Source: Gelria sp. Kuro-4
GTDB lineage: Bacteria > Bacillota > DTU030 > DUMP01
Direction of reading: 5' to 3'
Length of the DNA stretch: 64,000 bases
NCBI RefSeq assembly: GCF_019668485.1
Contig: NZ_AP024619.1
Location: 2,597,757 to 2,661,756 of the forward strand
The notes beneath the pieces are model-generated. The model saw nothing but the letters and a program-made list of their open reading frames with translations. It had not been told where the DNA came from and made no database searches. Positions within the stretch are counted from its first letter, which is position 1, and each line of letters begins with the position of its first letter. Made by a program: the position numbers and the translations under genes. Below are positions 31,884-40,803 of this stretch, in pieces.

Positions 31884-33292
31884 TGCTGAAAAAATTGCGC
31901 GCCCTGGCCGGCGCCGCACTGCGTCTTCTGGAACGGAACCTTACCATCAGTGCCCGCCTAACCCTCTGGTTCTCGATGCTCTTGACAGTCGTCTTAGCTT
32001 TTTTCAGTTCTGTGGTCTACCTCACCTTGGACCGTGGCGGGAAGGCGGAAGTGGCAACCCTGGTCGCAACCCACGCCCAACAGGTTTTAGCCCAGGTGGA
32101 GGTGGAAGACGGCCACCCCCGCGTTTCAGAACCCATTCACCTGGCACCTTCCGGCACACAGGTGGCATTATACGATGGACGCGGCAACCGGCTCCTGGGC
32201 GAGGCGGTCCCGGGCGTCTTACCAGAGAAAATGGGGGTACCCCCCACCGGTTCGCAACCCCAGCACTTAGAAGTTCACGGCCAGGGCTGGTTTGTGGTCA
32301 CCCTGCCGGTAGAGGACGGTGGCCGGGTAATCGCCTGGGTGCGGGCGGCACGCACCACCCAAGGCGTGGAAGCAACCAGCCACCGTTTTCTGTTCCTCCT
32401 CCTGGCGGCGGCACCCCCGTTTCTCCTGGTGGGTGCGCTCGGCGGGCTCTTTATCAGCCGGCGCGCCCTGGGCGCCATCGACCGGATCACCCGAACGGCC
32501 CGGGCCATCGGACAGGGCAACCTGTCCGAACGGGTCAGGGTTCCCAGCGCCAATGACGAAGTAGGCCATCTGGCCCAAACCTTCAATGAAATGCTAGGCC
32601 GCCTGGAAGCAGCCTTTGAACGCCAGCGCCAGTTTACGGCCGATGCCTCGCACGAGCTGCGCACGCCGCTGGCGGTGGTGGCTGCACAAACAGAGGATGC
32701 CCTGCACCTGCCCGCGCTGCCTCCAGAGGCCAGGGCCGCCCTGACCACCATTCAAGCGGAAACCCAGCGCATGGCCAAACTTATCGCCCAGCTGCTTTTT
32801 TTGGCCCGCAGTGACAGCTCCCGCCTGGGGCTGGAGTACGAAGAGTTGGACCTGGCCGCGCTGGTACGCGATGTAGCGGCGGAACTGGCCGCTGCGGCTG
32901 CAGCCAAGGGCCTGGAGTTCAAGGTTGAGGCCCCGTCCTCCCTTACCTTTTGGGGCGATCAAACACAGCTCACGCGGCTCCTCATTAACCTGGTGGAAAA
33001 CGCCATCAAGTACACGTACCGGGGACAGGTCAGGGTGCGGCTTACGGCCCAGGAAGGCGGGATTGTCCTGGCCGTAGCAGACACCGGGCCCGGGATCCCG
33101 CCGGAGGCCCTGCCGCACATTTTTGAGCGCTTTTACCGGTTGGACAAGGCGCGTTCCCGGGCAAACGGCGGAACCGGCCTGGGCCTGGCCATCGCGCGCT
33201 GGATCGTCACCGCCCACGGCGGCCGTATCGACGTTCAGAGCCAGGTAGGGCGCGGCACCACCTTTACCGTTTGGCTGCCGCCGGGCTCTTGA
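31880..33292 (+). CDS. Sensor histidine kinase
   Basis: A 470-aa membrane kinase partner of the upstream regulator. It has a helix at about 28-50, an extracytoplasmic sensor of about 110 residues, a second helix (about 168-192), and a HAMP domain (ARAIGQGNLSERVRVPSANDE in part). HisKA carries the phosphorylated His in TADASHELRTPLAVV (about 260). HATPase motifs are N box LVENAIKY, G1 ADTGPGIP, and G2 GGTGLGLAIARW. The sensor domain shows no known fold to me. Next to a PepSY protein, the signal may be envelope stress, protein misfolding or an antimicrobial, but this is inference. Confidence 0.93.
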   Translation: MMLKKLRALAGAALRLLERNLTISARLTLWFSMLLTVVLAFFSSVVYLTLDRGGKAEVATLVATHAQQVLAQVEVEDGHPRVSEPIHLAPSGTQVALYDGRGNRLLGEAVPGVLPEKMGVPPTGSQPQHLEVHGQGWFVVTLPVEDGGRVIAWVRAARTTQGVEATSHRFLFLLLAAAPPFLLVGALGGLFISRRALGAIDRITRTARAIGQGNLSERVRVPSANDEVGHLAQTFNEMLGRLEAAFERQRQFTADASHELRTPLAVVAAQTEDALHLPALPPEARAALTTIQAETQRMAKLIAQLLFLARSDSSRLGLEYEELDLAALVRDVAAELAAAAAAKGLEFKVEAPSSLTFWGDQTQLTRLLINLVENAIKYTYRGQVRVRLTAQEGGIVLAVADTGPGIPPEALPHIFERFYRLDKARSRANGGTGLGLAIARWIVTAHGGRIDVQSQVGRGTTFTVWLPPGS

Positions 33293-33317
33293 CAGCTCCC
33301 GTTTTCCATGCTAATAT
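33289..33317 (+). promoter_or_regulatory. Promoter of the SAM-I riboswitch / met operon
   Basis: TTGACA (33289-33294), 17 bases, TAATAT (33312-33317). The -35 box overlaps the stop codon of the sensor kinase gene. Confidence 0.8.
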
Positions 33318-33344
33318 TCATGCCAACAAGTGAATAGCTGAGGG

Positions 33345-33500
33345 CTCTTATCCAGAGAGGTGGAGGGACTGGCCCTGTGAAACCTCGGCAACCAGCCGCT
33401 CATGCGCGGCCCGGTGCCAATTCCAGCAGGACGAGAGGTGCTGTCCTGGCAGATGAGAGTGCGGAATTAAACCCCTCCGTCTGTCGGAGGGGTTTTTGTT
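33345..33500 (+). ncRNA. SAM-I (S-box) riboswitch with terminator
   Basis: The leader begins CTCTTATCCAGAGAGGTGGAGGGA, seen here in part, the S-box P1/P2 signature. It continues through GGCCCTGTGAAACCTCGGCAACC and GGTGCCAATTCC to GATGAGAG. An intrinsic terminator follows: CCCCTCCG (33472-33479) with CGGAGGGG (33485-33492), then TTTTTGTT. With SAM bound, transcription should stop; without SAM it reads into metN. The class and direction of control are well established. Confidence 0.96.
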
Positions 33501-33521
33501 GCTTCAAGGAGGGAGAAAAAA

Positions 33522-34307
33522 GTGATCGAGGTGAAGCACCTGACAAAGGTGTATGAGACACCCACCGGGAAGGTAACGGCGCTTACGGACGTGTCCTTCC
33601 GGGTGGCGCAGGGAGAGATCTTCGGCGTGATGGGCCTTTCCGGCGCCGGTAAGAGCACCCTCATCCGCTGCCTTAACCTCCTCGAGCGGCCCACCGCCGG
33701 CGAGGTCTGGGTGGCGGGCCGGAACCTGGCGACACTCGACCGGAGCGAGCTGGCCCGGGCGCGCCAAGGCATCGGCATGATCTTCCAGCACTTCAATCTC
33801 CTCAAGCTCCGCACCGTAGCCGAGAACGTAGCCTTCCCGCTGGAGATTGTCCACGCACGGCCGGCGGCCATCAAAACGCGCGTGGCGGAGTTGCTGGAGC
33901 TGGTGGGGCTGGCGGACAAAGCCGGCGCCTACCCGCACCAGCTCTCCGGCGGCCAGAAGCAGCGGGTGGGCATCGCCCGGGCGCTGGCCTGTCGCCCGAA
34001 GCTCCTCCTTTCCGACGAAGCCACCTCGGCCCTCGACCCGGAAACCACCCAGTCCATCCTGGCGCTCCTTAAGGAGATCAACACCGGCCTGGGCGTAACC
34101 ATTGTTCTCATCACCCACGAGCTGCCCGTAATCCAGGCCGTGTGCGACCGGGTGGCCGTGCTGGAACAGGGCCGGCTGGTGGAGGAAGGGCCGGTCCGGG
34201 AGGTCTTCAGCCGCCCGCGGGCGGCGGCCACGCGGCGCCTGCTCAGCATCAGCGGGCTCTTGCCGCCAAGCCGGGTGACCCTGGCCCCGGCGGCGGGGGT
34301 GGTGTAA
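33522..34307 (+). CDS. metN: Methionine ABC transporter ATPase (short form)
   Basis: ATP-binding subunit of the MetNIQ methionine importer, 261 aa. Walker A is GLSGAGKST, the signature LSGGQKQRVGIARAL, Walker B LLLSDEATSALD, and the switch His is in LITHELPV. MetN proteins are usually about 340 aa, with a C-terminal NIL (ACT-like) domain that binds methionine and inhibits transport. Here the protein stops some 25 residues after the ATPase domain, so this feedback domain is missing. The GTG start has AGGAGGG seven bases upstream. It lies directly under SAM-I control. Confidence 0.93.
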   Translation: MIEVKHLTKVYETPTGKVTALTDVSFRVAQGEIFGVMGLSGAGKSTLIRCLNLLERPTAGEVWVAGRNLATLDRSELARARQGIGMIFQHFNLLKLRTVAENVAFPLEIVHARPAAIKTRVAELLELVGLADKAGAYPHQLSGGQKQRVGIARALACRPKLLLSDEATSALDPETTQSILALLKEINTGLGVTIVLITHELPVIQAVCDRVAVLEQGRLVEEGPVREVFSRPRAAATRRLLSISGLLPPSRVTLAPAAGVV

Positions 34308-34308
34308 G

Positions 34309-34995
34309 GTGCGCGCGCTGCTCACCGATGCGGCCCTGCAACGCCTCATCCTGGAGGCCACTGGGCAGACCCTCTCCATGGTCGGCCTTTCCTTGGCTAT
34401 CGCCCTGGCCGCTGGGGTACCCCTGGGGGTGCTGCTGGTGGTGACGGCACCGGAGCACCTGCTGCCCCGGCCCCGGCTTAACGCCGTCCTGGGGGCCGTG
34501 GTCAACGCTGGGCGCTCCATCCCTTTTATCATCCTTCTCTTTCTCCTTATGCCCGTCACCAAACTCCTGGTCGGTGTCGCCATCGGCACCCGCGGGGCCA
34601 TCGTCCCCCTGGCGGCGGCCGCCATCCCCTTTGTGGCGCGCGTGGTGGAGAGCGCGCTCAAGGAGGTGGATCCGGGCGTGGTGGAAGCGGCGCAGGCCAT
34701 GGGCGCCTCACCGGCCCAGATCATTTTCAAGGTGCTTCTCCCGGAGGCCTGGCCGGCGCTCCTTCTGGGATTCACCCTCACGGCGATCAACCTGGTGGGT
34801 TACTCGGCCATGGCGGGAGCCATCGGAGGAGGTGGTTTAGGGGACATCGCCATCCGTTACGGCTACCAAAGATTCCGTGACGATGTGCTCTTAGAGACCG
34901 TCGTCATCCTGATCGCTCTGGTACAGGTTGCCCAGTCGGCCGGCAACTGGCTGGCCCGGCGGGCGGCCAAAGATCAAAGGGGGTTCAGTGCATGA
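34309..34995 (+). CDS. metI: Methionine ABC transporter permease
   Basis: Membrane subunit of MetNIQ, 228 aa, with five or six helices and the EAA loop VVEAAQAMGASPAQIIFKVLLPEA (in part) that docks on MetN. The start is a GTG two bases after the metN stop. The stop overlaps the metQ start (ATGA). Length is normal for MetI. It is regulated with metN by the SAM-I riboswitch. Confidence 0.95.
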   Translation: MRALLTDAALQRLILEATGQTLSMVGLSLAIALAAGVPLGVLLVVTAPEHLLPRPRLNAVLGAVVNAGRSIPFIILLFLLMPVTKLLVGVAIGTRGAIVPLAAAAIPFVARVVESALKEVDPGVVEAAQAMGASPAQIIFKVLLPEAWPALLLGFTLTAINLVGYSAMAGAIGGGGLGDIAIRYGYQRFRDDVLLETVVILIALVQVAQSAGNWLARRAAKDQRGFSA

Positions 34996-35834
34996 AAACA
35001 AAAGTTCGCCTGGCGCTCTTCATTGTCGCCGTCCTCGTCGCCACGAGCCTGGCGGCCTGCGCGCCGGCCAAGCCCCAGGAAAATGGCGGCAGCTCGGAAC
35101 CTGCCGCCCAGGCCCAGGTGACGCTTAAGGTAGGCGCTACCACCGTGCCGCACGCGGAAATCCTCAACTTTGTCAAACCCGCCTTGGCAAAAGAAGGCAT
35201 CACCCTGGAAGTAAAGGAATTCAGCGACTACACGCAGCTTAATCCCGCTCTGGCGGCCAAGGAGCTCGACGCCAACTACTTCCAACACATCCCGTACCTG
35301 GAGAGCTTCAATAAGGGCACCGGCAACAGCCTCACCTACATCGCCCGCGTTCACATCGAACCCATGGGCATCTACTCTAAGAAGCTTAAGGACCTCAAGG
35401 ATGTGCCGGCCGGTGCCAGCGTCGCCATCCCCAACGACGCCACCAACGGCGGGCGGGCCCTGCTCCTTTTGCAGAGCGCCGGGCTTCTTAAGCTGAAAGA
35501 AGGCGTGGGCATCACCGCCACGCCCCTCGACATCGCCGAGAACCCGCACAACCTGAAGATCAAGGAGCTGGATGCGGCCTCCCTGCCGCGCACGCTCGCA
35601 GACGTGGACCTGGCCGTGATCAACACCAACTACGCCCTGGAAGCGAAGCTGGTGCCCACCCAGGATGCGCTTTTTATCGAAGACAAGGATTCGCCCTATG
35701 TGAACGTCCTGGTGGTGCGGCCGGAGGACAAGGATAAAGAGCCGCTTCAAAAACTGGCCGCTGCCCTCAACACACCCGAGGTGAAGCAGTTCATCGAGGA
35801 GAAATACCAGGGCGCCGTGGTACCGGCCTTCTGA
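34992..35834 (+). CDS. metQ: Methionine-binding lipoprotein
   Basis: Substrate-binding lipoprotein of MetNIQ, 280 aa. The signal peptide ends in the lipobox SLAAC (Cys23). The fold matches the NlpA/MetQ family: VGATTVPHAEILNFVKPALAKEG (in part), ELDANYFQHIPYLESFN, then NDATNGGRALLLLQSAGLL. These hold the residues that bind the methionine ligand. It is the last gene of the operon. No clear terminator follows within 100 bases, though the gap to the next gene is GC-rich. Confidence 0.95.
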   Translation: MKTKVRLALFIVAVLVATSLAACAPAKPQENGGSSEPAAQAQVTLKVGATTVPHAEILNFVKPALAKEGITLEVKEFSDYTQLNPALAAKELDANYFQHIPYLESFNKGTGNSLTYIARVHIEPMGIYSKKLKDLKDVPAGASVAIPNDATNGGRALLLLQSAGLLKLKEGVGITATPLDIAENPHNLKIKELDAASLPRTLADVDLAVINTNYALEAKLVPTQDALFIEDKDSPYVNVLVVRPEDKDKEPLQKLAAALNTPEVKQFIEEKYQGAVVPAF

Positions 35835-35991
35835 CGGCCGCCGCCCGCTTTCGCCCTTTGTCCGGCCGGTCCCGGCCTTCCCGTGGCGGAGCAACGTACT
35901 CTGCGCGGCCTGGGACCGGCTTGTCTTGTGCGGCTGCAGCGCCGGGTAGAGTGAAGGCGCTTCCGGGTTAAACTAAACCGGGGTGATAGCG

Positions 35992-37383
35992 ATGGAACTT
36001 GAACTTACCCCGACCCAGGCTTTGCGCCGGCGCCTCTTTCGGGAGGTGGCAGGCGCGCTCCAGGCCGGAACACTGGTCGCAAAAGTGGAGGACTTGGCAA
36101 AAAGCCTGACCCCGTTCTGGCGCGAGCGGGGGCAGAGCGAAGCGGCGGCCCGGCAGGCGGCCGCCGGGCACGTGCGCTGTGCGCTGGGGCTCAACCCGCA
36201 CCCGGCGGGCGGGGAAACCCTTGCCCAGGCGGCGCGGCGCGCCCTGGAGACAGGTACACCGGAAACGCCCACCATTGTGGCGGTTCCCGGCGCCTGCGCC
36301 GGTTGCCGGGACATGGAGTGCGCCGCCGAAGCCGCCTGTGTCACCGGAGCACTAAAAAAAGGACCGGCGGGTACGGTCCAAGTTGACAACGAGCGCTGCC
36401 TCAACTGCGGGCTCTGCATCGGCGCCTGCCGGGCGGCCGCGCTGTCGGACAAAGCGGAGATAGTGCAGGTGGCCAAGCTCCTCCTTGACGGGCGGGGGCC
36501 GGTGGCGGCAGTGGTGGCCCCGGCCTTCGCCGGGCAGTTCGGGCCGGACGTTTTCGGCGAGGAAGTGGCGGCGGCACTCCGGGAGTTCGGCTTTCACCGG
36601 GTGGTGGAGGTGGCCTTGGGGGCGGACGTCATCACCATTAAGGAAGCAGAGGAGTACCTGCGGCGCATCCGGCGCGGTGACCCCTTTATGATCACGTCCT
36701 GCTGCTGCCCGCCCTTTATCCGCCTGGTACAGAAGTTCCGCCCGCGCCTGGCGCACCTTATTTCCGATTCAGTTTCCCCCATGATCGCCATCGGCCGCCT
36801 GGAGAAGGCTGAGCACCCCGGTACGCGCGTGGTGTTCATCGGTCCCTGCATCGCCAAAAAGTCGGAGGCGCGCCAGAGGGAGCTGGCCGACGCCGTGGAC
36901 TTTGTCCTCACCTTCGAGGAGGCGGCCGCCCTGCTGGAAGCGGGGGGCATCACCGTGCCGCGCCGGGCGGCGGCGCCCGCCCTGCGGGACGCCAGCCACG
37001 ACGGCCGTATCTACGGGCACACCGGCGGCGTTACAGCCGCCATCATGCGCAGCATCGCGAAACTGGCCCCCGGCACGGCGGTGGCCGCGCGCCAGGGCAA
37101 CGGCATTAAAGAGTGCAGTGAACTTCTCAAGAAGGCCGAAGCCGGCGAACTTAAGGCCACCTTCCTCGAAGGCATGGCCTGCCCGGGCGGCTGCGTGGGC
37201 GGCCCGGGGAAGCTCGTCCCGCCGGAGGTCGGCCGTCAAGAGGTCGATGAGTTCGCCGCCGAGGCCCCGGTGCTGGAGGCGGTCAGCAACGAGCGGGCCC
37301 GCTCGCTGTACGCCCGCCACGCCCCGGCGGTAAACCTTACCTCCGTAAAACCCCCCGACCCGGTATCACCGGCGGACAAGTAA
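35992..37383 (+). CDS. [FeFe]-hydrogenase-like protein, group B type
   Basis: A protein of about 463 aa with an N-terminal helical region (about 1-100), two 4Fe-4S motifs (CAGCRDMECAAEAACVTGAL, CLNCGLCIGACRAAAL) and an H-cluster domain. Signatures are TSCCCPPF (L1), GPCIAKKSE (L2) and GMACPGGCVGGPG (L3). The cluster cysteines and the Lys/Glu of L2 are kept, so it may be catalytic. This is the group B (monomeric, ferredoxin-linked) pattern. I choose the ATG at 35992, with GGGGTGAT upstream, over the GTG at 35983. It is a single gene. It is the third hydrogenase-family protein in the window. Confidence 0.88.
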   Translation: MELELTPTQALRRRLFREVAGALQAGTLVAKVEDLAKSLTPFWRERGQSEAAARQAAAGHVRCALGLNPHPAGGETLAQAARRALETGTPETPTIVAVPGACAGCRDMECAAEAACVTGALKKGPAGTVQVDNERCLNCGLCIGACRAAALSDKAEIVQVAKLLLDGRGPVAAVVAPAFAGQFGPDVFGEEVAAALREFGFHRVVEVALGADVITIKEAEEYLRRIRRGDPFMITSCCCPPFIRLVQKFRPRLAHLISDSVSPMIAIGRLEKAEHPGTRVVFIGPCIAKKSEARQRELADAVDFVLTFEEAAALLEAGGITVPRRAAAPALRDASHDGRIYGHTGGVTAAIMRSIAKLAPGTAVAARQGNGIKECSELLKKAEAGELKATFLEGMACPGGCVGGPGKLVPPEVGRQEVDEFAAEAPVLEAVSNERARSLYARHAPAVNLTSVKPPDPVSPADK

Positions 37384-37462
37384 AAACACGGGCACAGGAA
37401 CTTCCTTCTTAACCCCTCCGGTAGTGCTCGTAATTTTCCGACGCATCCCTGCAGGCTTTATA

Positions 37463-37506
37463 CCGGCGCAAACCGTAGGGGCGCATTTATTGCGCCCCTA
37501 CGCCGG
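37463..37506. repeat. Palindromic repeat between convergent genes
   Basis: A perfect 12-base inverted repeat: CGTAGGGGCGCA (37474-37485) and TGCGCCCCTACG (37491-37502), loop TTTAT, flanked by CCGG on both sides. The GTAGGGGCGCA...TGCGCCCCTAC form is a familiar dispersed palindrome in clostridial genomes. It may also serve as a bidirectional terminator for the group B gene and typA. Confidence 0.65.
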
Positions 37507-37519
37507 CACTCTATACATC

Positions 37520-39358
37520 CTACGCCGAGGCCTGGGCTTGGCGGCGGGCGTCCTTGCGCTCGCCCTTGGCCAGGACGGCCTTGCGCAGGCGGATGCTCTT
37601 GGGCGTTATCTCCACCAGCTCGTCGTCGCGGATGTAGGCCAGGGCCTGCTCCAGCGTGAGGATGCGCGGCTCATCCAGCTTCACCGCAATATCCGACGTG
37701 GACGAACGCATGTTGGTGACGTGCTTCTTCTTCGCGATATTCACATCGATATCGTCGGGGCGGGAATTCTCGCCCACGATCATGCCCTCGTACACCCGGG
37801 TGCCCGGCGTCACAAAGAGGGTACCCCGTTCCTGGATACTGCTGATGGCGTAGGCCGTGGCCTCACCCTCTTCCCAGGCCACCAGGCTGCCGCCGGAGCG
37901 GGTCGGGATCGGGCCCCGGTAGGGGCCGTAGCCGGCGAAGTTCTGGGTCAGGATGCCGTTACCTTTGGTTAAGGTGGCAAATTCCGAGGCATAGCCGATG
38001 AGGCCGCGCATGGGTACGGTAAACTCCAGGCGCACGCGGTCCTCACCGCGCGGCATCATCCCGGTCATTTCCCCTTTGCGCGCGCCCAAAGACTCGATCG
38101 CCGGTCCCACATACTCCTGCGGTACGTCGATCACCACGCGCTCCAGTGGTTCTTCTACACCCTGCGCGCCTTCTTTGAGGATAACGCGCGGCTTGGAGAC
38201 CGCCAGCTCGTAGCCCTCACGGCGCATGGTTTCGATGAGGATGCTGAGGTGGAGTTCACCCCGTCCCGCCACCTCGAAGGCATCGGGGCTGTCGGTTTCG
38301 CGCACGCGCAGGGCCACGTTGGTGCGCGCCTCCTTGAACAGGCGCTCGCGCAGCTGGCGCGAGGTGACGTAGGTGCCTTCTTCCCCGGCAAAGGGGCTGT
38401 CGTTCACCCGGAAGGTCATGGTGAGGGTGGGCTCGTCCACGGTAATCGGCGGGAGCGGCTGCGGTGCAAGCGGGTCCATGATGGTCTCGCCGATCTTAAC
38501 CTCCCCGAGGCCGGTAACGGCTACGATGTCGCCTGCCGTGGCGCGCTCGATGGGCACCCGCTTCAGGCTCTGGAAGGTGAACACCTCGGCCACCTTCGCC
38601 TGACGGGGCTGCGCGTCGCCGTAGGCCACCGCCACCCCCTGCCCGGGAGTGAGCGTGCCGTTGGCCAGGCGGCCGATGGCGATCCGGCCCACGTAGTCAC
38701 TCCAGTCGAGTGTAGTGATCAGGAGCTGGAGCGGCGCCGCCGCATCTCCGCCCGGGGCCGGCACCCAGTCCACCACCGCATCGAGGAGAGGCAGAACATT
38801 GGGCGTGCCGGCGGCCAACAGCCGCCGGGCCTCCTCTAGGTCCGGGTGGGCCACCCCCGCCCGGGCCGAGGCATAGATGATCGGAAAATCGATCTGCTCG
38901 TCGCCGGCGCCCAGGTTGATGAACAGCTCCAGGACCTCGTCCACCACCTCGAGCGGCCGCGCCCCCGGCCGGTCGATCTTGTTCACCACCAGGAGCGGCT
39001 TTACGCCTTGGCCCAGGGCCTTTTCCAGCACGAAGCGCGTCTGCGGCATGGGGCCGTCAAAGGCGTCCACCACGAGCAGCGCCCCATCCACCATGCTGAG
39101 CACCCGCTCCACCTCGCCGCCGAAGTCGGCGTGGCCGGGCGTGTCGACGATGTTGATTTTGGTATCTTTGTAGAACACGGCCGTGTTCTTGGCCAGAATG
39201 GTGATGCCGCGCTCCCGTTCCAGGTCGTTGGAGTCGAGGACCCGCTCCCTGACCTCCTGGTTGCTGCGGAAAACCCCCGTCTGCCGGAGGACGCAGTCCA
39301 CCAGCGTGGTTTTACCGTGATCCACATGGGCGATAATGGCAATGTTTCTAAGCTGCAT
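37520..39358 (-). CDS. typA: Translational GTPase TypA/BipA
   Basis: A ribosome-associated GTPase of the elongation-factor superfamily, 612 aa. G motifs: [10 protein letters not shown], the switch II region [17 protein letters not shown] and [10 protein letters not shown]. Domain II, an EF-G-like domain III/V and the BipA-specific C-terminal domain follow, the last ending in a Lys/Arg/Gln-rich tail. It acts in ribosome assembly and stress adaptation. Length and motifs are standard. It is transcribed alone, between a palindromic repeat and a copy of the dispersed 18-base repeat. Confidence 0.96.
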   Translation of the reverse strand: MQLRNIAIIAHVDHGKTTLVDCVLRQTGVFRSNQEVRERVLDSNDLERERGITILAKNTAVFYKDTKINIVDTPGHADFGGEVERVLSMVDGALLVVDAFDGPMPQTRFVLEKALGQGVKPLLVVNKIDRPGARPLEVVDEVLELFINLGAGDEQIDFPIIYASARAGVAHPDLEEARRLLAAGTPNVLPLLDAVVDWVPAPGGDAAAPLQLLITTLDWSDYVGRIAIGRLANGTLTPGQGVAVAYGDAQPRQAKVAEVFTFQSLKRVPIERATAGDIVAVTGLGEVKIGETIMDPLAPQPLPPITVDEPTLTMTFRVNDSPFAGEEGTYVTSRQLRERLFKEARTNVALRVRETDSPDAFEVAGRGELHLSILIETMRREGYELAVSKPRVILKEGAQGVEEPLERVVIDVPQEYVGPAIESLGARKGEMTGMMPRGEDRVRLEFTVPMRGLIGYASEFATLTKGNGILTQNFAGYGPYRGPIPTRSGGSLVAWEEGEATAYAISSIQERGTLFVTPGTRVYEGMIVGENSRPDDIDVNIAKKKHVTNMRSSTSDIAVKLDEPRILTLEQALAYIRDDELVEITPKSIRLRKAVLAKGERKDARRQAQASA

Positions 39359-39422
39359 ACAGCGACCCCTCGTTTCTTGTACACAGCCTAGACTAGCAAT
39401 TCACCGCCCTTTTGTCAACCCC

Positions 39423-39440
39423 GGGGTCAGGTATCAACTT
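39423..39440. repeat. Dispersed 18-base repeat, copy 2
   Basis: GGGGTCAGGTATCAACTT, preceded by CC, identical to copy 1 at 25623 and inverted relative to copy 3 at 45811. It lies between typA and the capA-like gene. Confidence 0.75.
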
Positions 39441-39483
39441 ATCCAACTTTTTCTCACGTTTGAGAAGACGGGTGCGCCGGCGG

Positions 39484-40641
39484 CTACTCGTCCACAAGCG
39501 CAGCGGGCACCACGCGGATCACGCGCCCGCGCAGCACCCGGGTGGGCAAAACCCGGTAGGAGCTGATGAGCACCCGGTGGTTCAGCGGGTCGCGCGTGAG
39601 GGTGACATAGAGGATCTGCCCCCGATCGGTGTGGGGGTCGCGTTGGTTGGAGATGAAGTTCCCGAGCGAGTAGGCCGCCAGGACCCGTTCGTCGCCGCCC
39701 GGTCTGATGATTTCCGCCAGGGGCTGCAGCACATGGGGGTGGCTGCCCAGGATGAGGTCCGCCCCGGCACCCGCCAGCTTTCTGGCGAGCTCTTCCTGCT
39801 CCGCCGCAGGCCGCCTCTGGTATTCCTGGCCCCAGTGCATGCTCACCACCACGAACTCGGCGCCGCCCGCCCGCGCCGCCGCGATGTCCTTGGCCGCCTG
39901 CTCCCAATTCCAGGTGTTTACCAGGTACTCCTTCCCAGCGGGAGGCTTAAGCCCGTTGGTGCTCAGGGTGTAGGCCAAAAAGGCCAGTTTAAACCCCTTC
40001 AGAGTATGCAGCAGCGGCCCGCGGTCGGCTGCGCCGGCGAAGGTGCCGGTGGAAAGGAGTCCGGCCGCCTTGAGGTTCCGGAGCGTGGCCAGGACCCCGG
40101 CCTCGCCTTGATCCAAGGCGTGGTTGTTGGCGGTGGTGACGATGTCCACGCCGGCGCCGGACAGGGCCTGGGCCAGGACCGCCGGGGAGTTGAAGCGGGG
40201 ATAGCCGCGGTAAGGGCGCGCGTCGTCGAGCACCGTTTCCAGGTTGGCTACGGTAAGGTCGGCAGCGCGCAGGTGGGGCGCCACGGCCGCAAAGGCCGGG
40301 CTGAAGTCGTAGACCTTTCGTTCCGCGTCCCAGGCCGCCCGCACCTGCGGCAGGTGGCACATGATATCTCCCACGGCGGCCAGGGTTAAGGTGGCCAGGG
40401 GTGCCGGTGCAAGCACCGCCGCCTCCGGGGTGCTCGGCGGCACCGCCGGCGTGCGCCTCCATCCGGCCAGAGCCGCCAGTGCAAGGAGCGCTGCCAGCAC
40501 GACGGAGAAGAGCGGGACGAGGGCAGCCCCCGCCCTTTGTTCCGGCCGCCGGTTGAACCGGGTTTCCCGCACTCCAGTCGCCTCCTTCGCCGCCGAACGT
40601 CCGCCAACACCGTCACACCCGGGCGCAGGCTCCGCTACCAT
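39484..40641 (-). CDS. CapA-family (PGA_cap) metallophosphatase-like protein
   Basis: A 385-aa membrane-anchored protein of the CapA/PgsA family, named for poly-gamma-glutamate capsule synthesis. There is one N-terminal helix (about 43-62). The outer domain has metal-site motifs AAVGDIMCH, DLTVANLETVL, VTTANNHALDQG, VVSMHWGQEY and GSHPHVLQPL, then GNFISNQ. The calcineurin-like metal residues are all present. No pgsB or pgsC gene is near, so a capsule role is unproven; many such proteins are orphan phosphatases. I start at the ATG at 40641, with GAAAGGATAGG upstream. Confidence 0.87.
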   Translation of the reverse strand: MVAEPAPGCDGVGGRSAAKEATGVRETRFNRRPEQRAGAALVPLFSVVLAALLALAALAGWRRTPAVPPSTPEAAVLAPAPLATLTLAAVGDIMCHLPQVRAAWDAERKVYDFSPAFAAVAPHLRAADLTVANLETVLDDARPYRGYPRFNSPAVLAQALSGAGVDIVTTANNHALDQGEAGVLATLRNLKAAGLLSTGTFAGAADRGPLLHTLKGFKLAFLAYTLSTNGLKPPAGKEYLVNTWNWEQAAKDIAAARAGGAEFVVVSMHWGQEYQRRPAAEQEELARKLAGAGADLILGSHPHVLQPLAEIIRPGGDERVLAAYSLGNFISNQRDPHTDRGQILYVTLTRDPLNHRVLISSYRVLPTRVLRGRVIRVVPAALVDE

Positions 40642-40729
40642 TTTATTCCTATCCTTTCCATCGTACTCCATCCGGCTCTGCCCGTCAACCCGGTCAATCG
40701 GCCCGGCGGCCGCCCACACCGGCGGAAAG

Positions 40730-40756
40730 AGGAAGGGGGCGGCCGGAGCCGCCCCG
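40730..40756 (-). terminator. Weak terminator-like hairpin after the M14 gene
   Basis: GGGGCGGC (40736-40743) and GCCGCCCC (40748-40755) form an 8-base stem. On the minus strand a pyrimidine tract, CTTCCTCTTTCC, follows. Convincing as a structure but poor in T. Confidence 0.45.
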
Positions 40757-40803
40757 CGCATCCTACCACCGCTTTTCTTTCCGGGTTGGTTTGCTTTACA
40801 GAA

